Source of the DNA: Mediterranea massiliensis
GTDB taxonomy: Bacteria; Bacteroidota; Bacteroidia; Bacteroidales; Bacteroidaceae
Length of the DNA: 64,000 bases
Assembly: GCF_900128475.1 (NCBI RefSeq)
Contig: NZ_LT635839.1
Coordinates: forward strand, 600,807-664,806
Direction: 5' to 3'
A program made the translations under genes and the position numbers. Under the pieces are notes generated by a model. The model was not told where the DNA came from, searched no databases, and was given only the letters and a program-made list of their open reading frames with translations. Shown here piece after piece: positions 15,979 to 24,461 of this stretch; the first letter of the stretch is position 1, and the number at the start of each line of letters is the position of its first letter.

Positions 15979-16857
15979 TTAGAGTTTGTATAGTTTCTTC
16001 TTTTCGGGGTAATCCAGTTGCGGGTCGCCTTTGTAGCCGATGCTGCCACTGCCGCTGACGCGGGCCTTGAGGAAATCTACAGCATAGCATTTTATTTCGC
16101 CCGAACCGGCTACACTGGCCGAGATGCGCTGTACCTTGAAATCGCTGGTGAGGAGGTCGCCCGAACCGGCTACACTATAGTCTGCGTTGTCGGCGTTTCC
16201 GCTGATCTTTACTGTGCCCGATCCGGCTACACTGGCATTGACTGAAGTAGCCTGGGCATTTTCAATCTTCAAGTCACCCGATCCTGCCACAGAGATTTTC
16301 AGGTCGGTAGCCACAAGCTGGTTGCAGGTGATGTCGCCCGATCCGGCTACGCTGGCCGAGAAACCTTGTGAGCACTGGAGATTGTTGGCCGTGATGTCAC
16401 CCGATCCGGCTACGTTCAGTTTCAGACGGTCGGTTTTCAGTCCGTTGGTGAAGTCGAAGTCGCCCGATCCGGCTACGTTCACCGTATTCAGGTCTTCCGA
16501 CGTCACACGGATTTCCAGCTTGTTATAGGATACTTTTACGTTTTTCTTGAAACCCAGATTCAGCTTGCCGTCCTTGACGTTGATGTCAAGCAGGTCGACG
16601 ACGTTGTCCGATGTATAGATTTTCACTGTCGGTTTGCCGGCTTTTTGTGTGTAGGTGACGTCGAGGCTGCCGCCGACCGATATCTGGTTGAAGTCTTTCA
16701 CCTTGATTTGTTTGGTCACGTAGTTATTGCTTGCCTTGACTTCTGTGCCGCCCAGCCAGGAGCTGCCCGAGCTGAACTGATGGGTGTACGATTGGGCGCA
16801 GGCATTCAACGAGAGTGCCAGCAGGAAGATGGAAGTGTAAGTCATTAACTTTTTCAT
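15979..16857 (-). CDS. DUF2807 (GIN domain) lipoprotein with VAGSG repeats
   Basis: 292 residues. The signal ends LALSLNAC, a lipobox with Cys20. The mature part opens with a linker, and then shows eight repeats of the form V(A/S)GSG, mostly followed by D, spaced about 20 residues apart between residues 125 and 275. This is the beta-helical GIN/DUF2807 fold, sometimes called a putative auto-transporter adhesin head domain. The fold predicts one turn of a beta solenoid per repeat on the cell surface or in the periplasm. Its promoter resembles that of the nearby ECF sigma gene, so it may be the sigma's target. Molecular function is unknown. Confidence 0.85.
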   Translation of the reverse strand: MKKLMTYTSIFLLALSLNACAQSYTHQFSSGSSWLGGTEVKASNNYVTKQIKVKDFNQISVGGSLDVTYTQKAGKPTVKIYTSDNVVDLLDINVKDGKLNLGFKKNVKVSYNKLEIRVTSEDLNTVNVAGSGDFDFTNGLKTDRLKLNVAGSGDITANNLQCSQGFSASVAGSGDITCNQLVATDLKISVAGSGDLKIENAQATSVNASVAGSGTVKISGNADNADYSVAGSGDLLTSDFKVQRISASVAGSGEIKCYAVDFLKARVSGSGSIGYKGDPQLDYPEKKKLYKL

Positions 16858-16898
16858 ATCTGTCAGTCTTTAATGTTATGTTCTTGTTTTATCAATTA

Positions 16899-16924
16899 GA
16901 CGGATGTCGGAGGCCGAACGTTGC
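16899..16924 (-). promoter_or_regulatory. ECF-type promoter of the DUF2807 gene
   Basis: Minus strand: GCAAC (16920-16924), a 17-base spacer, CGTC (16899-16902), 41 bases before the ATG. It closely parallels GTAAC-N16-CGTC at 14673-14697. Confidence 0.5.
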
Positions 16925-17028
16925 AAGGGCAGGCGTCTTTTTTCTTTTTAATTTTTCGTTGAAGATAAAGCAAGAAGCGTACCAAAAATGTAACCGATTG
17001 ATAATTAGGATAAATTAGATTTGCCTAT

Positions 17029-17065
17029 TGTCCGTTATCGGACAGTGTGTCCGCTTTTGTGGACA
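17029..17065. promoter_or_regulatory. Two adjacent TGTCC...GGACA dyads (possible operator)
   Basis: TGTCCGTTATCGGACA (17029-17044) is a perfect 6-bp inverted repeat around 4 bases. TGTCC-N8-GGACA (17048-17065) follows after three bases. They lie 66-100 bases ahead of the YgjP-like gene. Half-sites of this type suggest a dimeric regulator. I cannot name it. Confidence 0.45.
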
Positions 17066-17130
17066 AGATGCTTGCGGTTTTGCATGAAAGTTTGTTCTTT
17101 TGCAAAGGTGTTTTTAAGGAAAGACAGACA

Positions 17131-17853
17131 ATGGAAGATAAAGAACGGTGTATGATCGGGCAGGCGGTTGCCGATGACGAGTTGGGTACGATTGGCGTGC
17201 GGATCAATGCTCGTGCCCGTCGGCTGACGTTTCGCGCCGTTGCGGGAGGCTTCATGGTGACTGTTCCGACGGGAGCGACATGGGGAGATGTCAGGAGGGG
17301 GTTGGAAACCCTGCGTCCCCGTCTGCGTGAAGCGCAGGCAAAGAAACGGGCGAAGCTGATAGACTTGGATTATCGGATTGAAGCGGAGCATTTCAAGTTG
17401 AGCCTGGTGGAGCAGGATACCCGTCGGTTTCAGGCACGTTCGGAGTTTGGAGCGACGCAGATTGTCTGTCCGCGGGGGACTGACTTTTCTGATCCGCAGC
17501 TCCAGGCCTGGTTGAAGAAGGTAATAGGCGAAGCTTTGCGGAGGAATGCCAAGCTGGTGCTGCCGCCCCGTCTGTATGCCTTGTCGAAGCGGCATGGTCT
17601 GCCTTTCCACGATGTCAAAATCAACTCCAGCTCCGGCCGTTGGGGAAGTTGCTCTGCGCGTAAGGACATCAATTTGTCCTACTATCTGTTGCTTCTGCCG
17701 CAACATCTTATCGACTATGTGCTGTTGCACGAGCTGACGCATACGCGCGTCATGAATCATGGTGCGGAGTTCTGGGCATTGCTCGACCGTCTGACCGACG
17801 GCAGGAGCGAGGCTTTGAAGCAGGAACTGAAAGCCTTTTCCGCTTCCTTGTAG
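17131..17853 (+). CDS. YgjP/SprT-like zinc metallopeptidase-domain protein
   Basis: 240 residues. The C-terminal half has VKINSSSGRWGSCSARKDIN, LPQHLIDYVLLHELTHTRVM and NHGAEFWALLD, the YgjP (DUF45/M48-like) pattern in which HELTH supplies two zinc ligands and the catalytic Glu. The N-terminus is a beta-rich DUF45 leader. There is no signal peptide, so it is cytosolic. The frame is open from 17047, but that stretch contains the dyad operators and the ATG at 17131 gives the usual family N-terminus. In other bacteria such genes sit beside restriction or DNA-repair genes; no partner is seen here. Confidence 0.8.
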   Translation: MEDKERCMIGQAVADDELGTIGVRINARARRLTFRAVAGGFMVTVPTGATWGDVRRGLETLRPRLREAQAKKRAKLIDLDYRIEAEHFKLSLVEQDTRRFQARSEFGATQIVCPRGTDFSDPQLQAWLKKVIGEALRRNAKLVLPPRLYALSKRHGLPFHDVKINSSSGRWGSCSARKDINLSYYLLLLPQHLIDYVLLHELTHTRVMNHGAEFWALLDRLTDGRSEALKQELKAFSASL

Positions 17854-17866
17854 GAAGGGTGGGGTG

Positions 17867-18265
17867 TTACTCCTGCGGAAGTTGCTTCACTTCGTCGCCT
17901 TCTTTCTCGAAGCGGTAGGTACCTCCCTTTTCACTCAGTTCGAAGAGGGAAATCCGTTCGGTCGCATTGTCCACAATCATCAGGGCACTCTCTTCGGCAA
18001 AGCGCTTCACTTCAAGGTCGAACGGCGAGCAGTCGATGGTCTTGTTCAGCAACAGACTGTCGTTGAGGAAGATGGAAACGGAATCGCCTTCGAATCCCTT
18101 GACCAGCGAGAAGGTATAGTGTTCGGCATAGTAGCGTCCGCCTTCGTGTTCACGCTGGAGGCGCATGCTCATGTAGACGAAGAGGACGACCACGAAGATG
18201 ACGGCGAAGGCCAGGATGCCGTTGCCTATCATGAATTGCTTGTTGGTGTTCAGACGGTGTGCCAT
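17867..18265 (-). CDS. Small single-pass membrane protein, unknown function
   Basis: 132 residues. A short basic N-terminus is followed by one membrane helix (about 13-33, IGNGILAFAVIFVVVLFVYM) and a mixed alpha/beta outer domain of about 95 residues rich in charged residues. I recognise no family. The stop lies 14 bases from the converging YgjP-like gene. A TACATTTG box sits 29 bases upstream of the ATG. Confidence 0.6.
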   Translation of the reverse strand: MAHRLNTNKQFMIGNGILAFAVIFVVVLFVYMSMRLQREHEGGRYYAEHYTFSLVKGFEGDSVSIFLNDSLLLNKTIDCSPFDLEVKRFAEESALMIVDNATERISLFELSEKGGTYRFEKEGDEVKQLPQE

Positions 18266-18293
18266 AGCGGTGTTCTTTCATTGATTGTTGCGG

Positions 18294-18301
18294 CAAATGT
18301 A
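18294..18301 (-). promoter_or_regulatory. Putative -7 box (TACATTTG)
   Basis: The minus strand reads TACATTTG, matching TAnnTTTG, 29 bases before the ATG at 18265. No clear -33 element. Confidence 0.4.
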
Positions 18302-18362
18302 CCGATAATCTCCGAACTTTCAGCACGAAATGAACATATTCTTGGATTGGGCGGTTTTTTGC

Positions 18363-18393
18363 TTGCATCGGACGATTAATCTGTGTAACTTCG
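18363..18393 (+). promoter_or_regulatory. Putative promoter of the CE1 esterase gene
   Basis: TTG (18363-18365), 20-base spacer, TAACTTCG (18386-18393, one mismatch to TAnnTTTG), about 40 bases before the ATG. Confidence 0.4.
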
Positions 18394-18433
18394 GCGTGGT
18401 AAAACGATGAGAATTTGTAAATACGATAGAACC

Positions 18434-19630
18434 ATGATGAAAAGATTTTTTTTCCTTGCAGCTTTGATGCTGGTGGGCATGGTTGCCTTCGCGCAACAGG
18501 CCCTGTGGGGAAACGCTCCGATTGTTTCTCCCGAAATACATGCTGACCATACGGTGACATTCCGCCTGCGGGCTCCCAAGGCCGTGAAGGTGCAGGTGAC
18601 GGGCGATTTCCTGCCCTCGCAGAAGGTCGAGACTCCTTTCGGCAAGTTTGACGGGCCAGGTGTGGCCGACCTGCAGGAAGGGAAAGACGGCGTGTGGGAA
18701 TATACGACGTCCGAATCGTTGGCTCCCGAACTCTACAGCTACTCCTTTCTGGTGGACGGCCTGAAGATGATGGATCCCAGCAATGTCTACATGATTCGCG
18801 ATGTGGCCAGCGTGACCAATGTATTCATCATCGACGGAGGGCGTGCCGACTTGTACAAGGTGAACGATGTGCCCCATGGAACCGTGGCGCGCGTCTGGTA
18901 TGACAGCCCTACGTTGGGCATGAAGCGCCGCATGACGGTCTATACTCCAGCCGGTTATGAGACAAGCGGCAAACGTTATCCTGTCTTCTATCTGCTCCAT
19001 GGCATGGGTGGCGACGAGGAGGCCTGGATAGCCTTAGGCCGTGCTTCGCAGATATTGGACAACCTTATAGCACAAGGCAAGGCTGAGCCGATGATTGTGG
19101 TGATGACCAATGGCAACGCCTCGCAGGAAGCGGCTCCGGGCGAAACCCACTACGGCCTGCTGCCTCCTACGATGAACCTGCCTAAGACGATGGAAGGCAG
19201 TTTTGAGACAGCTTTCCCCGATGTCGTGAAGTTCATTGACAAGACTTACCGTACCAAGGCCAACAAGAAAAATCGCGCCATCGCAGGCCTTTCGATGGGA
19301 GGCTTTCATTCGCTTCACATTTCCAAGCAATACCCCGACATGTTCGATTACATCGGCCTGTTTTCGGCAGCCATCCTGCCCGACAAGAAGGTGCAGTCGC
19401 CCATTTATGATGACTTTGACAAGAAACTGCAAATACAGTTCTCCAAGAAGCCAGCCTTGTACTGGATTGGGATAGGCAAGGCAGACTTCCTTTATAAAGC
19501 CAATGCTGACTTCCGCAAGCTGTTGGATGAGAAGGGATATAAATACACGTATTACGAAACGGAGGAAGGGCACATCTGGAAAAACTGGCGCATCTACCTG
19601 ACGGAGTTTGTGCCTTTGCTATTCCGATGA
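18434..19630 (+). CDS. CE1-family esterase with N-terminal CBM48-like domain
   Basis: 398 residues with a signal peptide ([20 protein letters not shown], cut before QQA). Residues ~25-125 form an E-set/CBM48-like sandwich ([19 protein letters not shown]). The alpha/beta-hydrolase domain follows: [16 protein letters not shown] (oxyanion loop), GLSMGG with the nucleophile Ser at about 287, and a final [11 protein letters not shown] with the catalytic His. This layout is that of feruloyl/acetyl-xylan esterases (CE1) in Bacteroides. It probably removes acyl groups from plant glycan in the periplasm. It is followed by GH3 and GH78 on the same strand. An ATG one codon later (18437) is equally possible. 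Confidence 0.82.
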   Translation: MMKRFFFLAALMLVGMVAFAQQALWGNAPIVSPEIHADHTVTFRLRAPKAVKVQVTGDFLPSQKVETPFGKFDGPGVADLQEGKDGVWEYTTSESLAPELYSYSFLVDGLKMMDPSNVYMIRDVASVTNVFIIDGGRADLYKVNDVPHGTVARVWYDSPTLGMKRRMTVYTPAGYETSGKRYPVFYLLHGMGGDEEAWIALGRASQILDNLIAQGKAEPMIVVMTNGNASQEAAPGETHYGLLPPTMNLPKTMEGSFETAFPDVVKFIDKTYRTKANKKNRAIAGLSMGGFHSLHISKQYPDMFDYIGLFSAAILPDKKVQSPIYDDFDKKLQIQFSKKPALYWIGIGKADFLYKANADFRKLLDEKGYKYTYYETEEGHIWKNWRIYLTEFVPLLFR

Positions 19631-19642
19631 GGCGGGTGGAGA

Positions 19643-19712
19643 AAAACATTGTTTTCCGCCAAGGAAAACGGTGCTTTTCTCCTCGCAAAGCAATGCTTTC
19701 CGACAAGAATTG
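19643..19712. repeat. Cluster of three near-palindromic short repeats
   Basis: Between the esterase and GH3 genes are AAAACATTGTTTTCC, GGAAAACGGTGCTTTTC and GCAAAGCAATGCTTTCC, each nearly its own reverse complement and about 22 bases apart. Related units occur at 29954-29994 and, inside a coding region, at 63177-63215. Confidence 0.55.
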
Positions 19713-19733
19713 AAACGAAAAAGAATAGATACC

Positions 19734-22073
19734 ATGAAGAAGAATTGGATGTTGTCGCTGGTATTGGCGGCAAATGTATGGAGCGCAGGGGCCCAGCAAG
19801 TGGCTCCTGCCATTCCCCGAGACGAAAAGATAGAGCAGCAGGTGGAAAGCCTGTTGCAGAAGATGACGCTCGACGAAAAGATCGGGCAGATGTGCGAACT
19901 CACCATCGACGTCCTGCAGGACCGTAGCGGTGGGCAGGACGCGAAGGACTTCCGCTTGAGCGAGGCCATGCTCGACTCGGTCTTTGGCAAGTACAAGGTG
20001 GGCTCCATCCTGAACGTACCCCAGGGTAAGGCACAACCTGTAGAGAAGTGGCAGGAAATCATTCGCCGCATTCAGAAGAAGTCGATGGAGGAGATCGGCA
20101 TTCCCTGCATCTATGGCGTCGACCAGATACACGGCACCACCTATACGAGGGGCGGTACCCTCTTTCCGCAAGGCATCAATATGGGTGCGGCCTTCAATCG
20201 CGAACTGACCCGTCGCGAGGCCGAAATCTCCGCATACGAAACCAAGGCCGGCAGCATTCCCTGGACTTATGCGCCTGTCACCGACCTGGGCCGCGACCCG
20301 CGCTGGCCGCGTATGTGGGAGAACTATGGTGAAGATTGTTATGTAAATGCTGAGATGGGACGCGAAGCCGTCCTGGGTTTTCAGGGTAATGATCCCAACC
20401 ACATCGGCCCCAACCACATTGCTGCCTGCATGAAGCACTACATGGGCTATGGCGTGCCTGTGTCGGGCAAGGACCGCACGCCCTCGTCCATCACCGTGCA
20501 GGACATGCGCGAGAAGCATTTCGCCCCCTATCTGGAAATGATAAGGAACGGTGCTCTTTCCATTATGGTCAATTCGGCCATGAACAACGGCCTGCCTTTC
20601 CATGCCAACTACGAACTGCTGACCAAGTGGCTGAAGGAAGACCTCAACTGGGACGGCATGATTGTGACCGACTGGGCCGATATCAACAACCTCTATGCCC
20701 GCGACCACATTGCCAAAGACAAAAAAGAGGCCATCAAGCTGGCTATCAATGCTGGTATTGACATGTCGATGGACCCCTACAGCTGGGACTTCTGCATCCT
20801 GCTGAAGCAGCTGGTACAGGAGGGTGAGGTGCCGATGAGCCGCATTGACGATGCCGTGCGCCGTGTGCTCCGCCTGAAGTACCGTCTCAATCTGTTCGAG
20901 AAACCCTATTATGATCTCAAGGACTATCCGCTCTTCGGTAGCGACGCACATGCTGCCGTGGCCCTGCAGGCCGCCGAAGAGTCGCTGGTGTTGCTCAAGA
21001 ACACAGACAACCTTCTGCCGTTGGCCAAGGGAAAGAAAATCCTGCTGACCGGCCCAAACGCCAATTCCATGCGTTGTCTTAATGGCGGTTGGTCGTACAC
21101 TTGGCAGGGAAGCAATGCCGAGGATTGTTCAGAACCCTACCATACCATCCTCGAAGCTTTCATCAACAAGTTCGGTGCCGAGAACATCATCTATGAAGCT
21201 GGTGTGACCTACAATGAGAAGGGCAACTGGTGGGAAGAGAATACGCCCGAAATCGAAAAGGCCGTGGCTGCCGCCGCCCAAGCCGACTATATCGTGGCCT
21301 GCATCGGCGAGAACTCCTATTGCGAGACGCCCGGCAACTTGAACGACCTCACCCTGTCTGCCAACCAACGCCGTCTGGTGCAGGCCCTGGCCAAGACAGG
21401 CAAGCCCATCATCCTGATATTGAACGAAGGCCGTCCGCGTATCATTGCCGACATCGAGCCGCTCAGCAAAGCTGTTGTCAACATCATGCTGCCGGGTAAC
21501 TATGGGGGCGACGCGTTGGCTAACCTGCTGGCAGGCGACGCCAACTTCAGCGGTAAGATGCCTTATACCTATCCCAAGTATCCCCATTCGCTGGTGACCT
21601 ACGACTACAAGCCGTGCGAACACATCGGCAAGCCGATGGAGGGCGCTTACAATTACGATGCGGCGGTCAACGTGCAATGGGCCTTCGGTTACGGACTCAG
21701 CTACACCACCTTTGCCTATAGCAACCTGCGGGTGGACAAGGCACACTTTACGGCCGACGATGTGCTCACCTTCACCGTCGATGTGAAGAATACGGGCCGT
21801 CGTGCGGGCAAGGAGAGCGTGCTGCTCTTCAGTAGCGACTTGGTAGCTTCGTTGACCCCCGACAACCGCCGCCTCCGCAATTTCGAGAAAGTCGAGCTCC
21901 AGCCGGGTGAAACCCGCACCGTCACGCTGAAGCTGAAGGCTTCCGACCTGGCCTTTGTAGGTTATGATGGCAAGTGGGTGCTCGAAGCGGGCGACTTTCG
22001 CATGCAGGCAGGTAATCAGGTGCTGGACATCACTTGCATGAAGACAAAGAAATGGGAGATGCCTAACAAATAA
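19734..22073 (+). CDS. GH3 beta-glycosidase
   Basis: 779 residues, signal peptide cut after WSAGA. The GH3 N-terminal barrel carries [26 protein letters not shown] and [10 protein letters not shown] with the nucleophile Asp at residue 313. The C-terminal domain has [13 protein letters not shown], and the fibronectin-III-like tail starts near residue 660 ([17 protein letters not shown]). Family members release glucose, xylose or other sugars from the non-reducing end of beta-linked oligosaccharides in the periplasm. The frame is open from 19608, but that stretch crosses the repeat cluster and the signal peptide begins at 19734. It is adjacent to a CE1 esterase and a GH78, so a plant glycan is the likely target. 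Confidence 0.92.
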   Translation: MKKNWMLSLVLAANVWSAGAQQVAPAIPRDEKIEQQVESLLQKMTLDEKIGQMCELTIDVLQDRSGGQDAKDFRLSEAMLDSVFGKYKVGSILNVPQGKAQPVEKWQEIIRRIQKKSMEEIGIPCIYGVDQIHGTTYTRGGTLFPQGINMGAAFNRELTRREAEISAYETKAGSIPWTYAPVTDLGRDPRWPRMWENYGEDCYVNAEMGREAVLGFQGNDPNHIGPNHIAACMKHYMGYGVPVSGKDRTPSSITVQDMREKHFAPYLEMIRNGALSIMVNSAMNNGLPFHANYELLTKWLKEDLNWDGMIVTDWADINNLYARDHIAKDKKEAIKLAINAGIDMSMDPYSWDFCILLKQLVQEGEVPMSRIDDAVRRVLRLKYRLNLFEKPYYDLKDYPLFGSDAHAAVALQAAEESLVLLKNTDNLLPLAKGKKILLTGPNANSMRCLNGGWSYTWQGSNAEDCSEPYHTILEAFINKFGAENIIYEAGVTYNEKGNWWEENTPEIEKAVAAAAQADYIVACIGENSYCETPGNLNDLTLSANQRRLVQALAKTGKPIILILNEGRPRIIADIEPLSKAVVNIMLPGNYGGDALANLLAGDANFSGKMPYTYPKYPHSLVTYDYKPCEHIGKPMEGAYNYDAAVNVQWAFGYGLSYTTFAYSNLRVDKAHFTADDVLTFTVDVKNTGRRAGKESVLLFSSDLVASLTPDNRRLRNFEKVELQPGETRTVTLKLKASDLAFVGYDGKWVLEAGDFRMQAGNQVLDITCMKTKKWEMPNK

Positions 22074-22122
22074 GTGTGATGTAATTGATTTAAAAGTCTG
22101 TTTTCGATTTGTTGTAAAAAAT

Positions 22123-22186
22123 ATGAAAAGAGGTAGGGGTGTGAGTAAGTATATCTATTCATTTACGTTTTTTTTTATGTATATGG
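22123..22186 (+). other. Out-of-frame signal-peptide start of the GH78 gene (T9 tract)
   Basis: An ATG at 22123 opens MKRGRGVSKYIYSFTFFF and reads into a run of nine T (22168-22176), after which its frame diverges from GH78. Removing one T would continue as FFLCIWMTYA and then QVLTLP, joining the GH78 frame and giving a textbook signal peptide with a cut before Gln. Confidence 0.6.
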
Positions 22187-24352
22187 ATGACGTATGCACA
22201 AGTTTTGACGTTGCCTGCTTCGGAGGCTGTGTCGCCCGGCATGTGGCTATGCTATCGCATGAATGTGCCCTTGAATGACGAACCGTCGGAGGTGGAACTG
22301 CGTATTGCGGCAGACAGCAAGTATTGGCTTTGGGTGAACGGAGAATTGCAGGTGAGGGAAGGCGGATTGAAACGCGGCCCTAATCCGAAGGATACATATT
22401 GTGATGTACTTCAGGGGGCGCATGGTTTGCGTAAAGGGAACAATCTGGTGGCCGTATTGGTGTGGTATTTCGGTAAGGACGGTTTCAGCCATCGCAATTC
22501 GCTGACACCTGGACTGGCTTTCCGCCTGTCGGTGAACGGCGAGGCGTTGGATACGGACAGTGCTTGGAAGGTGCGTAGGCATCCTGCGTATTACCTGCCC
22601 GAGGGAGAAGAACCCAACTATCGTTTGCCTGAGTCGAACATCGGTTTTGATGCGCGAAAGGATATCCCTTTCCAGCAGGCTGATTATGATGACAGCGGTT
22701 GGGGCAGGGCGCGGCTGGTTTCGTTGGAAGAGGCTGGATGGAATGGTTTGGCGGTTCGGCCCATCCCTCAGTGGAAGGACTACGGCCTGAAAACGTATGC
22801 AAGAACGGAGCGGCAGGGAAATCGGATTTTGGCTTATTTGCCTTACAATGCGCAGGTGACTCCCTATATCAAACTGAAAGCGGCGGCCGGCCATAGGATT
22901 GACATCCGTACGGATGACTATCAGGGCGGTTCGGCCACCAATGTATTTGCAGAGTATACGACTTGCGAGGGTGTTCAGGAGTTTGAATGCCGCGGGTGGA
23001 TGAACGGCCATTACGTTATTTATACCATACCCGAAGGTTGTGAGGTGCTGGAGTTGAAATACCGCGAGACGGGCTATGATACGGATTTCGCAGGCAGCTT
23101 CTGGTGTGACGACCCTTTCCTGACCCGCCTGTGGACGAAGTCGCAACGCACACTCTACATCACGATGCGCGACACCTACATGGATTGCCCCGACAGGGAG
23201 CGAGCCCAGTGGTGGGGCGACGTGGTGAACGAGCTGGGTGAAGCCTTTTATGCCTTGGACGAGAAAGCCCATCGGCTGACGCGCAAGGGTATCTGCGAGC
23301 TGATGGACTGGCAACGGACAGACAGCACCATCTTTGCTCCTGTACCTGCCGGGAATTACAAGGATGAACTGCCCATGCAGATGCTGGCAAGCGTGGGCTA
23401 TTATGGCTTCTGGACGTACTATATGGGGACGGGCGACAAAGAACTGATTGAATACGTGTTCCCCAAAGTAAAGAAATATATCCACGTCTGGAAAATCGCT
23501 TCCGACGGACTTGTCATCCCCCGACAAGGTGGATGGACCTGGGGTGATTGGGGTGACAACAAGGATATGGAGCTTCTATTCAGCTTGTGGTATTCCATTG
23601 CATTGGAGGGCTATGCTCACATGGCCCGTTTGGTGGGTGAGGTGGAAGAAGCCTCTTGGGCGGACAAGGTGAATCTTCGCTTGCATCAGGTTTTTCATCA
23701 GAAATATTGGACTGGGTCTTATTATAAGTCGCCCGATTATAAAGGCTTGCCCGATGATCGTGCACAGGCCTTGGCCATTGTGGCAGGAGTGTTGCCGAAG
23801 GAACTATACCCCGTTATCCGGCCTTTCTTCAAAGAACAATATCACGCCAGCCCCTATATGGAGAAATACGTCTTGCAGGCCCTTTGTGAGATGGGCTACT
23901 ATCAGGATGCCATGGATCGGATGAGGCTGCGCTATGGGGCAATGGTGGACAGCCCGTTGACCACATTGTGGGAAGGTTGGGGGATAGGCAATGAAGGTTT
24001 TGGCGGAGGGAGCTACAATCATGCTTGGAGCGGAGGCCCTTTGACCATATTGAGCAGCTATATAGCAGGTATCCAGGTGGTGGAGCCAGGCTTCAAGGCC
24101 TTTTCTGTTTGTCCTAACTTGGGAAATCTGAATCAGGTAAAGGTGACTGTGCCGCTTTCCGGCGGTCGTTCCATTCGAACCGATTTGAAGAAAACTCCGG
24201 TCGGCTGCACATTGGAGTTGGTTGTGCCTGAGGAGACAACTGCCATTTTGGAACTGCCCGAGGGCTATACGAGGATAAAGGTAAACGGGAAATTGAAAAA
24301 ACAAGGGGCGCGTCTGAAGAAAGGGAGGTGGCAGATTTGCTTTATTAGATAG
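22187..24352 (+). CDS. GH78-type alpha-L-rhamnosidase (signal peptide out of frame)
   Basis: 721 residues as read from the first usable ATG. N-terminal carbohydrate-binding sandwich (YWLWVNGELQVREGG). The catalytic (alpha/alpha)6 barrel has MDCPDRERAQWWGDVVNELG, holding the general-acid region of GH78, and GGWTWGDWGDNKD, then TLWEGWG and NHAWSG near the end, and a final beta domain. It should remove alpha-L-rhamnose. As read, the protein begins at the last residues of a signal peptide (MTYAQ), because the true start is shifted by one base across the T9 tract at 22168-22176. So this chromosome may make a cytosolic or no product. This would be real only if not a sequencing error. Confidence 0.8.
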   Translation: MTYAQVLTLPASEAVSPGMWLCYRMNVPLNDEPSEVELRIAADSKYWLWVNGELQVREGGLKRGPNPKDTYCDVLQGAHGLRKGNNLVAVLVWYFGKDGFSHRNSLTPGLAFRLSVNGEALDTDSAWKVRRHPAYYLPEGEEPNYRLPESNIGFDARKDIPFQQADYDDSGWGRARLVSLEEAGWNGLAVRPIPQWKDYGLKTYARTERQGNRILAYLPYNAQVTPYIKLKAAAGHRIDIRTDDYQGGSATNVFAEYTTCEGVQEFECRGWMNGHYVIYTIPEGCEVLELKYRETGYDTDFAGSFWCDDPFLTRLWTKSQRTLYITMRDTYMDCPDRERAQWWGDVVNELGEAFYALDEKAHRLTRKGICELMDWQRTDSTIFAPVPAGNYKDELPMQMLASVGYYGFWTYYMGTGDKELIEYVFPKVKKYIHVWKIASDGLVIPRQGGWTWGDWGDNKDMELLFSLWYSIALEGYAHMARLVGEVEEASWADKVNLRLHQVFHQKYWTGSYYKSPDYKGLPDDRAQALAIVAGVLPKELYPVIRPFFKEQYHASPYMEKYVLQALCEMGYYQDAMDRMRLRYGAMVDSPLTTLWEGWGIGNEGFGGGSYNHAWSGGPLTILSSYIAGIQVVEPGFKAFSVCPNLGNLNQVKVTVPLSGGRSIRTDLKKTPVGCTLELVVPEETTAILELPEGYTRIKVNGKLKKQGARLKKGRWQICFIR

Positions 24353-24410
24353 TCATGCAACATTGTTGTTAATAGTATAAGCAAACATTACGTACATTCA
24401 AAAAAAAATG

Positions 24411-24418
24411 TATTTTTG
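24411..24418 (+). promoter_or_regulatory. Putative -7 box (TATTTTTG) for the hybrid regulator
   Basis: TATTTTTG, 44 bases before the regulator ATG at 24462, supports that start over an ATG at 24408. Weak -33. Confidence 0.45.
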
Positions 24419-24461
24419 TGAGGCCGTTTTGGGTTGCGGCATTAACAAGACTTTAAATATC

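Noticed and set aside
15979..16857. VAGSG repeats as recombination-prone DNA repeats or a phase-variable tract
   Set aside because: The repeats are diverged at DNA level and are explained by the beta-solenoid protein fold.
17070..17100. Sigma-54 promoter (TTGCA element) ahead of the YgjP-like gene
   Set aside because: A TTGCA is present but the GG of the -24 element is missing at the required distance.
17047..17130. Earlier start of the YgjP-like protein
   Set aside because: The stretch includes one of the dyad operators and has no resemblance to the family N-terminus.
19233..20951. Minus-strand open frame opposite the esterase/GH3 junction
   Set aside because: No recognisable motifs; it crosses the repeat cluster and two real genes.
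22247..23527. Minus-strand open frame opposite GH78
   Set aside because: Shadow of the rhamnosidase. No signal, domain or promoter.
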